Source: Pleomorphomonas carboxyditropha
GTDB lineage: Bacteria; Pseudomonadota; Alphaproteobacteria; Rhizobiales; Pleomorphomonadaceae
DNA: 64,000 nt
Assembly: GCF_002770725.1 (NCBI RefSeq)
Contig: NZ_NQVN01000019.1
Location: 1 to 64,000 of the forward strand
Direction: 5' to 3'
The notes under the pieces are model-generated. The model searched no databases. It had not been told where the DNA came from and saw only the letters and a program-made list of their open reading frames with translations. The translations under genes and the position numbers were made by a program. This document shows, piece by piece, positions 44,558-55,465 of this stretch; position 1 is the stretch's first letter, and each line of letters begins with the position of its first letter.

Positions 44558-44938
44558 TCAGGCGATGTTCGTGGTGTCGGTTGCGCAGACGCGCAGCCTG
44601 TGTCCGTCGGGATCGGCGGCCACGAATGTATAGCCGAATTCCAGCGTGGTCGGTTCGAGTACGATCTCGATGCCCCTCGCCTTCCATTCCGCCCAAAGCG
44701 CATCGACTTCCTCGGTCGTGGCGTTGCTGAAAGACAGCTCGAAGCCGCCGATGCCCTGCTGGGGCTTGGGGTCGATAGCGTGCTTCGCCTGCAGGCCGAC
44801 AACAAAACTGTCGGCCAGGGCGAAGACGCAAAAATCCTGGAATGTTTCAACGGGATCGGCTTTCAGTATATCCTTGTAGAATGCCGTGCTGCGATCGACG
44901 TCATCCACGTAAAGTATGAGGCTATTGGGTCGAAACAT
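44558..44938 (-). CDS. VOC (glyoxalase/bleomycin-resistance) family protein, 126 aa
   Basis: One VOC domain: SLILYVDDVDRSTAFYKDIL at the start and FGYTFVAADPDGHRLRVCAT at the end, with paired beta-alpha-beta-beta-beta modules between. Such dimers bind metals or small ligands; members include glyoxalases, dioxygenases and drug-sequestering proteins. The start ATG 44938 follows GAGGGAAAT. It is divergent from the WYL regulator that probably controls it through the inverted repeat at 45012-45038. Confidence 0.85.
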   Translation of the reverse strand: MFRPNSLILYVDDVDRSTAFYKDILKADPVETFQDFCVFALADSFVVGLQAKHAIDPKPQQGIGGFELSFSNATTEEVDALWAEWKARGIEIVLEPTTLEFGYTFVAADPDGHRLRVCATDTTNIA

Positions 44939-45011
44939 CGCTGATATTTCCCTCGTCTCCGAATTCCGGCCAAGCGGAATGCCTATGGAACCGATGGCCA
45001 ATATCCCCTAA

Positions 45012-45038
45012 CCTTACTGACAAAACACGACAGTAAGG
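45012..45038. promoter_or_regulatory. Operator between VOC and WYL genes
   Basis: CCTTACTG (45012-45019) and CAGTAAGG (45031-45038) form a perfect 8-bp inverted repeat with an 11-bp spacer, 8 bp before the regulator ATG. The placement suits autoregulation by the YafY-like protein. Confidence 0.7.
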
Positions 45039-45046
45039 GACCAGAC

Positions 45047-45760
45047 ATGGCGCGAAGCGACCGACTCCTGCGATTGCTCCAGGCTCTCCGCACCTTGCCC
45101 CATCCGGTGACCGCCGTTCGGCTGGCGGAAGAGACCGGGGTATCGGTTCGCACCATTTATCGCGATATCGACGGTCTCAGGGCCGCCGGGGCAACCATCG
45201 ATGGCGCGACGGGCCTCGGCTACCATCTGGTCGAGGATATGGCCCTGCCGCCTCAGACGTTCAGCCGGGTCGAGATCGAAGCCCTGGTCTTGGGGCTCGA
45301 GGAGGTCAAGCACGTCGGCGATCCGAAATTGGCCAGAGCCGCCGAGGCGGTGTTCGCCAAGATCACGGCAACACTGCCGGAGCGTCTGCAACTGCATGCC
45401 ATTCACGCCGTGAACGGCATCTACAGGCCGACCGCGCCCGCCGCCCCGTCTCTCGACATGGCCGCCCTGCGTTCGGCCTGCTGGCAGGAAGACGTTCTGG
45501 CGATTCGCTACACGGACGAAAAAGGGCAGACGACGGATCGGGAGATCTGGCCGCTTTCGATTCTTTACCTCGAAAACGCGCTGATACTGATCGCAAAATG
45601 CTGCCGGCGAAAGGCGTTCCGACGTTTCAGAATAGATCGCATCAAGGATTTCAGTCCGACCGGTCACAGCTTTCGCCCGCATAGGGTCGCCCTGCTCCGG
45701 GAGTTCGTCTCGCAGGCGCAGGCCGAGGAGCGGCGCCCGTCGGATACCAAGTCCAGGTGA
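45047..45760 (+). CDS. YafY-type HTH/WYL-domain regulator, 237 aa
   Basis: N-terminal winged helix-turn-helix (LRLLQALRTLPHPVTAVRLA, ETGVSVRTIYRDIDGLRAAG) with the DeoR-like TIYRDI motif, a linker containing GLGYHLVEDMALPPQTFS, and a WYL domain (LAIRYTDEKGQTTDREIWPL, FRRFRIDRIKDF) that binds small ligands or nucleic acid. This is the usual regulator found divergently to VOC or glyoxalase genes. Confidence 0.9.
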   Translation: MARSDRLLRLLQALRTLPHPVTAVRLAEETGVSVRTIYRDIDGLRAAGATIDGATGLGYHLVEDMALPPQTFSRVEIEALVLGLEEVKHVGDPKLARAAEAVFAKITATLPERLQLHAIHAVNGIYRPTAPAAPSLDMAALRSACWQEDVLAIRYTDEKGQTTDREIWPLSILYLENALILIAKCCRRKAFRRFRIDRIKDFSPTGHSFRPHRVALLREFVSQAQAEERRPSDTKSR

Positions 45761-45832
45761 TCCCAACAGGGCCCGGGACAGGGGATCCGAATCCTTGCGC
45801 AAAGCCGGGAGTGTCCCTCAAGACGGACACGG

Positions 45833-46210
45833 GGGACCTATATCAGCCGCGCCGCCCTATCCTGCCCGAGGTCCTATGCCTTCGCATAGGATGACAGATT
45901 TATATATAGGAATCAGCTTCATAGGTCGTCATCCTATCTATGGGTTGTCCTATCTATAGATTGTCATCCTATGCGAAGGCATAGGACCTCGGGCAGAATG
46001 GAGCGATCGGTCGATATCGCGCTCCAAATGCCGCGTCGCCCTATATCCATCCCTCGCCCTTTTCGGCCCGAGGTCCCGCGCCTTCGCGCAGGATGACAAG
46101 CGAATTATATACAGAAATCAAAATATTATAGCCTCCCAAAACGCCAGCGAGGCGGCCTCGGGAAGGAGGTCCGCCTCGCACTCGACGCCGGGGGGCGTGA
46201 TGCGCGGTTG
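45833..46210. repeat. Composite repeat, right copy (three family A units)
   Basis: A reverse unit (45859-45896), a forward unit (45962-45999) and a reverse unit (46064-46098), with the same opening GGGACCTATATCAGC and the same tail CCTCCCAAAACGCCAGCGAG. It is the same length as the left copy. An extra partial unit (GTCATCCTATCTATGGG) lies inside. The remainder of the gap to 46407 shows only the hairpin at 46361. Confidence 0.8.
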
Positions 46211-46360
46211 GGAAGCGACCGCGCGTTCTCCGGAGGTGCGGGAGTTATCACCGCCGGAAACTCGAAAAGGATCGGCGCGGCCTGGCGCCCCTCCCTCAAA
46301 CCTTGAAATCCTCCGCCTCTTTTATCCTCTCGAAACGATTCATCTGCAAGCCGCCGCTCG

Positions 46361-46398
46361 CGCCGGGGCGTATTCCGCCCCGGCGGAGTGGCTTTTTT
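46361..46398. terminator. Hairpin downstream of the GH3 gene
   Basis: A perfect 10-bp stem CGCCGGGGCG (46361-46370) with CGCCCCGGCG (46376-46385) and the loop TATTC. Six T follow on the plus strand after a 7-base gap, and the corresponding A tract precedes the stem when read leftwards from the GH3 gene. It is probably a transcription terminator, direction uncertain. Confidence 0.5.
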
Positions 46399-46407
46399 GT
46401 CATACAA

Positions 46408-48780
46408 TTAGGCGACGGCGAACCGGCTCTCCATCCGCCACTCCCTAGGCAGTTTGCGCGTCTTGCCGGTGACCTCGACCTTGGCCTTCAGGCGGATGTC
46501 GGCGCTGGAGGCGCCGAGCTGCAATTCGTGCTCGCCCGGCTCGACGACGCGGTAGCCCTCGGGGCCGGTGAAGCACAGCATGTCGACCGGCACGGAGAAG
46601 GTCACACGCTTCACCTCGCCCGGCTGAAGCTCGACGCGGCCGAACGCCTTCAGCTCCTTGACCGGCCGCACCACCGAGGCGAGCACGTCGCGGATGTAGA
46701 GCTGCGGCACGGCGACGCCCTTGCGCGAGCCAGTGTTCCTCACCGTGAAGCTGGCGACGATCTCGCCCTTTTCCACGTCCACCGTGTCGGCGGCGAGCTT
46801 CAGATCCTCGAATTCGAAGCTGGTATAGGACAGGCCGTGGCCGAACGGATACTGGCTGCCGAAGTGGCGGGCGATCGGCGTGCCCGAGCTCTTGAGCTTG
46901 TGATTGTAGAAATAGGGCGCGGCGCCGACGTTCTTCGGCACCGACAGCGTCAGCCGGCCGGACGGCTCGACCTTGCCGGTCAGCACGTCGCAGAGCGCGT
47001 TGCCGCCTTCCTGGCCGGCGAAGAAGGTCCACACCTGGGCGGCGATCTTGTCTTCCAGGCCGCCGAGATTGTAGGGCCGGCCCGACGACAGCACCACGAC
47101 GACGGGCGTGCCGGTGGCGACCACCGCGTCGAGCAGCTTCTGCTGCACGCCCGGCAGCTCCAGCGTGTCGGCGTCCGAGCCCTCGCCCACCGTGCCGGTC
47201 TGGAAGATGCCCGAGAGGTCGCCGACGCAGACGATGGCGACATCGGCCGCCTTCGCCGCCTCGACGGCACCGGCGATCAGGTCGGTGCGCGTCGACAGCG
47301 ACGATGCCTGCTCGACCACCGACGAGTCGGCGACGTCGCCGGGGAACACCGGCGCGCCGGCCTTGCGCTCGTCGAGGATGTTGCAGCCGCGGGCATAGAT
47401 CAGGTTGGCTTGGCCGGCGGCGGCCTGGAAGGCGGCGCGCGGCGTCACCACCGGGCCGGCGCTCTCGTTGGCGTCGGAGAGGATCAGGTGCACCGGGAAG
47501 GAATAGTCGCCCAAGAGCGCCAGCGGGTCGTCGGCGGCCGGGCCGATCAGCGCGATCTTCTTGCCCGGATCGAGCGGCAGGATGCCGTCGTTGGCGACGA
47601 TGGTCACCGACTGCTCGGCCACCTTGCGGGCAAGGCTGACCGCCTCCGGCGTTTGCAGCCGGATCGCCGTGTCGTCGGCATAGGGCTTCTCGAAGATGCC
47701 GAGGCGGAACTTCTCGGTCAGCACGCGGACGACGATCTCGTCGATCTTCTCCAGCGTGATCAGGCCGCGGTCGAGCGCCTCGCGGAGATGCGTCGCGCAG
47801 TCCTCGCCCGGCAGTTCCTGATCGAGGCCGGCGTTGAAGGACAGCGCCGCCGCCTCGGCCTGATTGCTGGCAAGGCCATGGTGCTGGTAGAGCAGGCTGA
47901 CGCCGATATAGTCGGCGACCACCAGGCCGTCGAAGCCCCAGTCCTCGCGCAGCACCTTGGTCAGCAGGTGCTTGCTCGCATGGCTCGGCTCGTTGTCGAT
48001 GTCGTGATAGGCCGGCATCACCGAGCCGGCGTTGGCCTGCTTCACCGCCATTTCGAACGGCAGCAGGAAGATGTCGTTGAGCTCGCGCCAGCCGAGGTGG
48101 ATCGGCGCGTGGTTGCGGCCGCCTTCCGAGAAGGAATGGCCGGCGTAGTGCTTCAGCGTCGCCAGGAAGTCGCGCTTCGGCCCCTGCATGCCGCGCACGT
48201 AGCGGGTGGCCATGACGCCGACCAAATAGGGATCCTCGCCGAAGGTCTCCTCGGTGCGGCCCCAGCGGGCGTCGCGGGCGACGTCGAGCACGGGAGCGAG
48301 GCCCTGGTGGCCGCCGAGCGAGCGCACCTCCTCGCCGATGATCCGGCCGACCGCCTCGATCAGCTCGGGATTGAAGGTGGCGCCATAGGCGAGCGACGAC
48401 GGGAACAGCGTGCCGCCGCGCGCCATCATGCCGGAGAGGCATTCCTCGTGGCTGATCGCCGGAATGCCGAGCCGCGTCTCCTCGACCAGGAACTTCTGCA
48501 GGCTGTTGAGCGCCCGGACGCCCTCGGCCGGATCGACCGAGCGGGTGCCGAGCGGCCGGGTGATCTGCCCCAGGCCCTTCTTCAGCATGTCGGTCAGCGT
48601 CGTCTCGTCCGACTGACCGATGAACGCGTCCTCGGTGCGCGGGCGGTGCTGGCCGTGCTGGTCGAGCACCAGCCACATCGCGTGCATCTGGGCGATCTTC
48701 TCTTCGATGGTCATGCGTCCCAGGAGGTCGGCGACGCGATCGGCGATCGGCTTGCTGGGGTCTTTGTAAACGAAGGTCAT
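46408..48780 (-). CDS. GH3-family beta-glucosidase (BglX-like), 790 aa
   Basis: A three-part GH3 enzyme. The N-terminal barrel contains ISHEECLSGMMARGGTLFPS and LATLKHYAGHSFSEGGRNHA, with the nucleophile in GFDGLVVADYIGVSLL. The alpha/beta sandwich has KIALIGPAADDPLALLGDYS, and the C-terminal fibronectin-like domain ends near FTVRNTGSRKGVAVPQLYIR. No signal peptide, so it hydrolyses an imported beta-glycoside in the cytoplasm. Last gene of the leftward ABC operon starting at 53105. Beta-xylosidase activity is an alternative. Confidence 0.92.
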   Translation of the reverse strand: MTFVYKDPSKPIADRVADLLGRMTIEEKIAQMHAMWLVLDQHGQHRPRTEDAFIGQSDETTLTDMLKKGLGQITRPLGTRSVDPAEGVRALNSLQKFLVEETRLGIPAISHEECLSGMMARGGTLFPSSLAYGATFNPELIEAVGRIIGEEVRSLGGHQGLAPVLDVARDARWGRTEETFGEDPYLVGVMATRYVRGMQGPKRDFLATLKHYAGHSFSEGGRNHAPIHLGWRELNDIFLLPFEMAVKQANAGSVMPAYHDIDNEPSHASKHLLTKVLREDWGFDGLVVADYIGVSLLYQHHGLASNQAEAAALSFNAGLDQELPGEDCATHLREALDRGLITLEKIDEIVVRVLTEKFRLGIFEKPYADDTAIRLQTPEAVSLARKVAEQSVTIVANDGILPLDPGKKIALIGPAADDPLALLGDYSFPVHLILSDANESAGPVVTPRAAFQAAAGQANLIYARGCNILDERKAGAPVFPGDVADSSVVEQASSLSTRTDLIAGAVEAAKAADVAIVCVGDLSGIFQTGTVGEGSDADTLELPGVQQKLLDAVVATGTPVVVVLSSGRPYNLGGLEDKIAAQVWTFFAGQEGGNALCDVLTGKVEPSGRLTLSVPKNVGAAPYFYNHKLKSSGTPIARHFGSQYPFGHGLSYTSFEFEDLKLAADTVDVEKGEIVASFTVRNTGSRKGVAVPQLYIRDVLASVVRPVKELKAFGRVELQPGEVKRVTFSVPVDMLCFTGPEGYRVVEPGEHELQLGASSADIRLKAKVEVTGKTRKLPREWRMESRFAVA

Positions 48781-48830
48781 TGGGGGCTCTTTGCGGCCGT
48801 CGGCCGTCCTGCGTGGAGGTCTGGGAAGGA

Positions 48831-49961
<1,131 letters not shown>

Positions 49962-49978
49962 GGAATGTCTCCGAAGCC

Positions 49979-50818
<840 letters not shown>

Positions 50819-50820
50819 GA

Positions 50821-51747
50821 TCAGACCTCCGTCTCGTAGCGCTTGGAGAAGCGCAGCAGCACCGAGGCGATCAGGATGACGATGATGAACATCGCCGAGG
50901 CCACCGTGCTGCCGTAGCCGAGCTGGAACGAGGAAAAGACGTTGCGGTACATGTAGGTGGCCATCAGTTCCGAAGCGCCTTCCGGCCCGCCGCCGGTCAT
51001 CACGTAGATCAGGTCGAAGTAGCGCAGCGCGCCGATCACGCTGAGCACGATGGCGGTGCGCAGCGTGCCCTTGAGGTGCGGCAGCTTCATCTTCCAGAAG
51101 ATGGTGGTCTCCGAGGCGCCGTCGAGCTTGGCGGCTTCCGAGATCTCGGCCGGGAAGGAGGCGAGGCCGGCCATGAACAGCACCATGTAGAAGGGAATGA
51201 ACTGCCAGCAGACGACGGCGATCACCGCGCCGAGCGCGAAGCGCGTGTCGCCGAGCCAGTCCTGGGCGAGGGAACCGAGGCCGACGTAGTCGAGCAGCGC
51301 GTTGAGCGGGCCGAAGTTGACGTCGTAGAAGTATTTGAACAGGACGCCCAAGGCGACCGACGACATCAGGAGCGGCAGGAAATACAGGATCTTGAGGATG
51401 CGCGAGCCCTTGCCGGCGTTGTCGAGCACCACCGCCAGGATGAGGGCGATCGGCATCTGGATCAGCACCGAAAAGACGGCGAGCAGGATGTTGTTCCAGG
51501 CGGCTTCCCAGAACAGCGCGTCGGTGGCGAGCTTCTTCCAGTTGTCGAGCCCGACGAAGCGGGCATTGGCGCCGAGGCCGTTCCAGTCGAGGAGCGACAG
51601 GCGGAAGCTGTCGATCAGCGGATAGATCAGGTAGACGGCGAGCAGCAGCACGGCCGGGGCGAGAAAGACGGCCGGCGCCAGTTTCTTGAGGGACAAAGCC
51701 GCCCCTGCCGCTCCGCCGCCGGCGGAACGCGTCGATATATCGGTCAC
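50821..51747 (-). CDS. Sugar ABC transporter permease (MalF type), 308 aa
   Basis: First membrane helix [40 protein letters not shown] in the first periplasmic loop, the EAA loop [20 protein letters not shown], and [20 protein letters not shown], all CUT1 MalF features. Second gene of the operon, behind the binding-protein gene. Confidence 0.93.
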   Translation of the reverse strand: MTDISTRSAGGGAAGAALSLKKLAPAVFLAPAVLLLAVYLIYPLIDSFRLSLLDWNGLGANARFVGLDNWKKLATDALFWEAAWNNILLAVFSVLIQMPIALILAVVLDNAGKGSRILKILYFLPLLMSSVALGVLFKYFYDVNFGPLNALLDYVGLGSLAQDWLGDTRFALGAVIAVVCWQFIPFYMVLFMAGLASFPAEISEAAKLDGASETTIFWKMKLPHLKGTLRTAIVLSVIGALRYFDLIYVMTGGGPEGASELMATYMYRNVFSSFQLGYGSTVASAMFIIVILIASVLLRFSKRYETEV

Positions 51748-51818
51748 GGAAATCCTCCGGTCAGCTATTTTGCCCTGCCGGCGTCAACCGTCGGCAGGAC
51801 CGTTCGTCGGAGGAGAGG

Positions 51819-53105
51819 TTATTGCAGCTTGGCCTTGGCGGCAGCCTCGAACTCCTCGGCCACCTGCTCGGGCGTCTTCGACAGGCCGAACAGCGCCTGC
51901 GAGGTGTCCTTGTGCAATTCGCCGAGCTCGGGCGGCAGCTCCTGGTCCCACCAGAGCTGCACGCTCGGCGCCTTGGCGACCAGCGAGTAGACCTCGGTGA
52001 GGAACGGGTTGTCGGTCTTGACGTCCTTGAGCGGCATGATGCGGTTGTCGGCGAGGCGGCCGGCGGCGGCGGTGTCGTCGGTCAGGAACTTCAGGAGCTC
52101 GACGGCCTTGTCCTTCTCCGGACAGGCGTTCGACACCGAGATGTAGTTGTCGCCGAGCGTGCCCAGGAGGTTGTTCGGATCGCCCTTGCCGTCCGGCACC
52201 GACGGGAACTGGAAGAAGCCGAGCTTCTTGGCGAACTCCGGGTTCTCGTTGCCGATGGTCGAGGCTTCCCAGGTGCCCATCAGCTCCATGGCGGCCTTGT
52301 CGGTGTAGAGCAGGCGCCGCGAGCCGCCGACGTCGTAGTCGAGGCCGTTGTAGCCCTTCTGGAAGGCGCCGGCGTTGACCAGCTCCTGCAGCCGCTTGCC
52401 GGCTTCCACGAACACCGGATCGGCGAACGAGCCGCCGTCCTTGCGCTGCACGGCGTTGGCGAAGGCCTCGGGGCCGCCGATGCGGTCGACCAGGTAGCCG
52501 TAGAACATCGAGCCCGTCCACTTGTTCTTGTTGGCGAGCGCGAACGGGGCGATGCCGTTCTCCTTGAACACGTCGATCACCTTCAGGAGCTCGTCCCAGG
52601 TCGTCGGCGGCGTCACGTTGTACTTGGCGAACAGCTCCTTATTGTAGAACACCACGGCGATGGCGGTGTTCTCGGCCGGCAGGGCGTAGATCTTGCCGTC
52701 GATGGTGGAGGCGCCGAAGCTGGCCGGCAGGAAGCGGTCCTTGAAGGCCGGGTCGCTGTCGAGATAGGGCGTGAGGTCGACCACCTGGCCGGCCTTCACA
52801 TATTCGCGCAACGGTCCGCCGCCCCAGGAGCTGAACACGCACGGCGGCTCGTTGGCGCCGAAGGCGATCTTGATCTTGGTCTTGTAGGCGTCGTTGAGGA
52901 TGTGGGTATCCTCGACCTTGTAGCCGGGGTTGGCGGCCTCGAAGCGGTCGGCGGCGCCGCGGATCACCTTGACGGCGCCGGCCGTGGTCTGCAGGTCCCA
53001 CTCGGTGATGACCTTGTCGGCGGCCTGCGCGGCGAACGGAACGACGGCGGCCATGGCGGCGCCGCAGGCCAGCGCCGAAATCTTGCGAACGAAATTAGAA
53101 GACAC
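51819..53105 (-). CDS. Sugar ABC transporter substrate-binding protein, 428 aa
   Basis: Signal peptide ([20 protein letters not shown], cleavage near AQA-AD), then [40 protein letters not shown] and the hinge [20 protein letters not shown], typical of raffinose/xylooligosaccharide-type family 1 receptors. GTG start at 53105 lies just behind GGGAGGAG. First gene of the operon ending with the GH3 beta-glucosidase, so beta-gluco- or xylo-oligosaccharides are plausible ligands. Confidence 0.92.
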   Translation of the reverse strand: MSSNFVRKISALACGAAMAAVVPFAAQAADKVITEWDLQTTAGAVKVIRGAADRFEAANPGYKVEDTHILNDAYKTKIKIAFGANEPPCVFSSWGGGPLREYVKAGQVVDLTPYLDSDPAFKDRFLPASFGASTIDGKIYALPAENTAIAVVFYNKELFAKYNVTPPTTWDELLKVIDVFKENGIAPFALANKNKWTGSMFYGYLVDRIGGPEAFANAVQRKDGGSFADPVFVEAGKRLQELVNAGAFQKGYNGLDYDVGGSRRLLYTDKAAMELMGTWEASTIGNENPEFAKKLGFFQFPSVPDGKGDPNNLLGTLGDNYISVSNACPEKDKAVELLKFLTDDTAAAGRLADNRIMPLKDVKTDNPFLTEVYSLVAKAPSVQLWWDQELPPELGELHKDTSQALFGLSKTPEQVAEEFEAAAKAKLQ

Positions 53106-53149
53106 CTTCTCCTCCCAAGGATCACGTTGAGTTAGCAACGGGTGACAGC

Positions 53150-53181
53150 GGAACGTTAGCGCTAACGTTCCATCGCGTCAA
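53150..53181 (-). promoter_or_regulatory. Promoter with embedded LacI operator
   Basis: A perfect 22-bp palindrome at 53150-53171 has the arm GGAACGTTAGC, giving the LacI-like centre TTAGCGCTAA. On the minus strand TTGACG (53181-53176) and, 17 bp on, TAACGT (53158-53153) form a promoter whose -10 lies inside the palindrome, so the divergent LacI protein would block it directly. Confidence 0.78.
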
Positions 53182-53364
53182 CTCTACCAGTTGGCTGTTG
53201 ACGGAAACCTGCGGAGGGCTCTTGCTGGCAGGGTGCACCCTGTTCGGTGCCGCCCGTCGCCAGCGGTTTTCCGCGCCTTTTCGGGGCGCGGCGATCGCCG
53301 GCGCAGTTGACAGTCCGCGGGTCATCGGACAAACAGAAACCTGATCCGGAAACCATTCGACCAA

Positions 53365-54417
53365 ATGATGAAGCGACAATACCCAACTTTAGCCGAGGTC
53401 GCCAAGGTTGCCGGTGTCTCCCTGATGACGGCTTCGCGGGCGATCAACAACCGGCCCGGCGTCTCGCCCGAGAAGCGCGAGGACATCCTGCGCATCGCCG
53501 ACGAGATGGGCTATGTGGTCAACCGCGCCGCCCAGAAGCTCTCCGGCGCCCGCACCCGCATCATCGCCGTGGTGGCCGAGCTGCACACGCCCTTCACCTC
53601 CGACCTGGTGCTCGGCATGGGCGCGGTGGCGCGCGCCGCCGACTACGAGATGCTGGTCTATTCGCTGCCGGTCTGCGACCGCCGGCCGCCCGGCTCCATC
53701 CTCGACCTCCTCCACCAGATCGCCGACGGCGTCATCGTCATCCTGCCCTACGAATCCGACTATCTGGAATCGGTCGTCTCGGCCCACATTCCGGTGGTGA
53801 CCATCGAGCAGGGCGCCGTCTCGGCCTTCCCGTCGGTGACCGCCGACAACTACCAGGGCGCCATCTCGGCCCTCCAGCACCTGATCGAGCTCGGCCACCG
53901 CCGCATCGCCTTCATCTCCGGCAACGACCGCCTGACCTCGGCGCGCGACCGCCGCCGCGCCTATCGCGACATCCTCGCCCAGGCCCGCCTGCCCTACGAC
54001 CCCGACCTCGAGGTGGCCGGCGACTTCTCGCGCAAGAGCGGCTTCGAGGCGGCCAACAAGCTGCTCGCCCTGCCCGACCGGCCCACCGCCATCTTCGCCG
54101 CCAACGACATCTCCGCCTATGGCGCCATCGCCGCCATCCGCGAGGCCGGCCTCAGCGTGCCCGGCGACATCTCGGTGGTCGGCTTCGACGACATCCCCAT
54201 CGCCTCGCAGCTCCACCCGCAGCTCACCACCGTCCGCCAGCCGCTGCAGCAGATGGCCCGCGCCTCGGTCAACCTCCTCCTCGCCCTCGTCGCCGGCCTC
54301 GACGCCCCCTCGGAGCAGATCGTGCTGCCCACACAGCTCATCGTCAGAGAATCGACGACGCCGCTGAAGGCAAGGAAGAGGAAGGACGAGGCGGTGAAGG
54401 TGGGGGTTGGGAGGTAG
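53365..54417 (+). CDS. LacI-family transcriptional regulator, 350 aa
   Basis: HTH TLAEVAKVAGVSLMTASRAI with hinge NRAAQKLSGARTR, followed by the sensor domain (IIAVVAELHTPFTSDLVLGM, IADGVIVILPYESDYLESVV, GHRRIAFISGNDRL, SVVGFDDIPIASQLHPQLTT). The C-terminus is Lys/Arg-rich. A second ATG immediately follows the first. Divergent from the GH3 ABC operon whose 22-bp operator it presumably binds. Confidence 0.93.
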   Translation: MMKRQYPTLAEVAKVAGVSLMTASRAINNRPGVSPEKREDILRIADEMGYVVNRAAQKLSGARTRIIAVVAELHTPFTSDLVLGMGAVARAADYEMLVYSLPVCDRRPPGSILDLLHQIADGVIVILPYESDYLESVVSAHIPVVTIEQGAVSAFPSVTADNYQGAISALQHLIELGHRRIAFISGNDRLTSARDRRRAYRDILAQARLPYDPDLEVAGDFSRKSGFEAANKLLALPDRPTAIFAANDISAYGAIAAIREAGLSVPGDISVVGFDDIPIASQLHPQLTTVRQPLQQMARASVNLLLALVAGLDAPSEQIVLPTQLIVRESTTPLKARKRKDEAVKVGVGR

Positions 54418-54470
54418 GGGAAGAGGCAATACCCCTGACTGCCCGCAACGTGGCAATGCTCATGAGGACA

Positions 54471-54499
54471 TTGAGCTAGAACGTCCTTTTTGGTATACA
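54471..54499 (+). promoter_or_regulatory. Promoter of the second higBA-like pair
   Basis: TTGAGC (54471-54476), a 17-bp spacer, TATACA (54494-54499). The -10 overlaps an inverted repeat ATACA (54495-54499) and TGTAT (54506-54510), a possible site for the antitoxin. Confidence 0.6.
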
Positions 54500-54519
54500 G
54501 AATTTTGTATGGAGCAGAC

Positions 54520-54849
54520 ATGAAGGCTCTGGCGTTCATAGGATCAGCACAAGACGACCTACGAGCGTTCCCGGCTGCAGCGCGCGAGGAGGCGGGCTAT
54601 CAATTATACCTAGTCCAAACGGAAAAAGAACCGGATGATTGGAAGCCGTTTTCGGAAATCGGCAGTGGCGTGAACGAAATCCGCGTCAGGGATTCCAGTG
54701 GAATTTACAGGATCATGTATGTTGCGAAGTTCTCGGATGCTGTCTATGTCCTGCATTGCTTCCAGAAGAAGACGCAGAAGACCTCTGTTTCGGATGTCGA
54801 GTTAGCCAAGAAAAGATATAACTCTCTGGTTAGGAGCTTACGGCCATGA
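54520..54849 (+). CDS. RelE/HigB-like toxin (phage Gp49-like), 109 aa
   Basis: A RelE-superfamily toxin of the HigB_2/Gp49-like group: ALAFIGSAQDDLRAFPAAAR at the start, GVNEIRVRDSSGIYRIMYVA in the core and VYVLHCFQKKTQKTSVSDVE with the conserved FxKKTxKTP-like segment. ATG 54520 has GGAG 7 bases upstream. It overlaps the antitoxin gene by four bases. Likely a ribosome-dependent mRNA endonuclease. Confidence 0.9.
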   Translation: MKALAFIGSAQDDLRAFPAAAREEAGYQLYLVQTEKEPDDWKPFSEIGSGVNEIRVRDSSGIYRIMYVAKFSDAVYVLHCFQKKTQKTSVSDVELAKKRYNSLVRSLRP

Positions 54850-55142
54850 GCGACGAAGAAATGATCAGCGAGCGTTATGTCTCAGTTTGGGATGCGATCA
54901 GCGACACACCTGCCGAGGCTCTCAACATGCAGATGCGTTCCGAACTGATGGTCGCGCTGAAGACAATCATCAAGGCAAAGGGTTGGACGCAAGCCGAAGC
55001 TGCAAAGCAGCTTGGAGTCACTCAGCCGCGCATCTCCGACCTCCTGCGAGGCAAGATCAGCCTGTTTGGACTCGACAGCTTGGTCAATATGGTAGCCGCC
55101 GCCGGCCATCAGGTGGACGTGAAGGTTCGAGACGCGGCCTGA
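54846..55142 (+). CDS. XRE-family antitoxin, 98 aa
   Basis: An HTH antitoxin of the kind paired with Gp49-like toxins: KTIIKAKGWTQAEAAKQLGV followed by TQPRISDLLRGKISLFGLDS, and the short C-terminal VKVRDAA. It overlaps the toxin stop by ATGA. It should neutralise the toxin and repress the promoter at 54471. Confidence 0.9.
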   Translation: MSDEEMISERYVSVWDAISDTPAEALNMQMRSELMVALKTIIKAKGWTQAEAAKQLGVTQPRISDLLRGKISLFGLDSLVNMVAAAGHQVDVKVRDAA

Positions 55143-55161
55143 CGGAAACAAACCCGCCAGA

Positions 55162-55455
55162 ATGCAAAGCAAGAAGAAGACGCCGGACTTCCAGCCCGGA
55201 CGCGGCTACAGCAAGGCCGACTGGGACGAGGTTTTGGACAGCCCCGAAGCAACGGCGGAACAACTGGCACAGGCAAAGCCATTTGCCGAGGTTTTCCCCG
55301 AACTTGCGGAAAAGACGCGTCGCACGCGCGGCCCACAGAAGGCGCCGACCAAGGTGTCGGTGACGCTACGGCTCGACAGCGACGTCGTCGAGCGCTTCCG
55401 GGCGAGCGGCAAGGGCTGGCAGAGCCGCATCAACGAAATCCTGAAGCGTGCTTGA
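55162..55455 (+). CDS. Orphan BrnA-like antitoxin, 97 aa
   Basis: The C-terminal half KVSVTLRLDSDVVERFRASG and KGWQSRINEILKRA is the ribbon-helix-helix BrnA antitoxin domain. The N-terminal half (DFQPGRGYSKADWDEVLDSP) is also typical. The BrnT toxin that normally precedes BrnA is absent; instead the gene sits 19 bp after the XRE antitoxin, perhaps as a third gene of that operon. Confidence 0.85.
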   Translation: MQSKKKTPDFQPGRGYSKADWDEVLDSPEATAEQLAQAKPFAEVFPELAEKTRRTRGPQKAPTKVSVTLRLDSDVVERFRASGKGWQSRINEILKRA

Positions 55456-55465
55456 CGCGTCGCCC

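Noticed and set aside
44158-46210. A CRISPR array or tandem repeat, suggested by recurring similar units
   Set aside because: Units alternate in orientation, spacing is irregular, spacers are shared between copies and no cas gene is near; they are dispersed palindromic elements.
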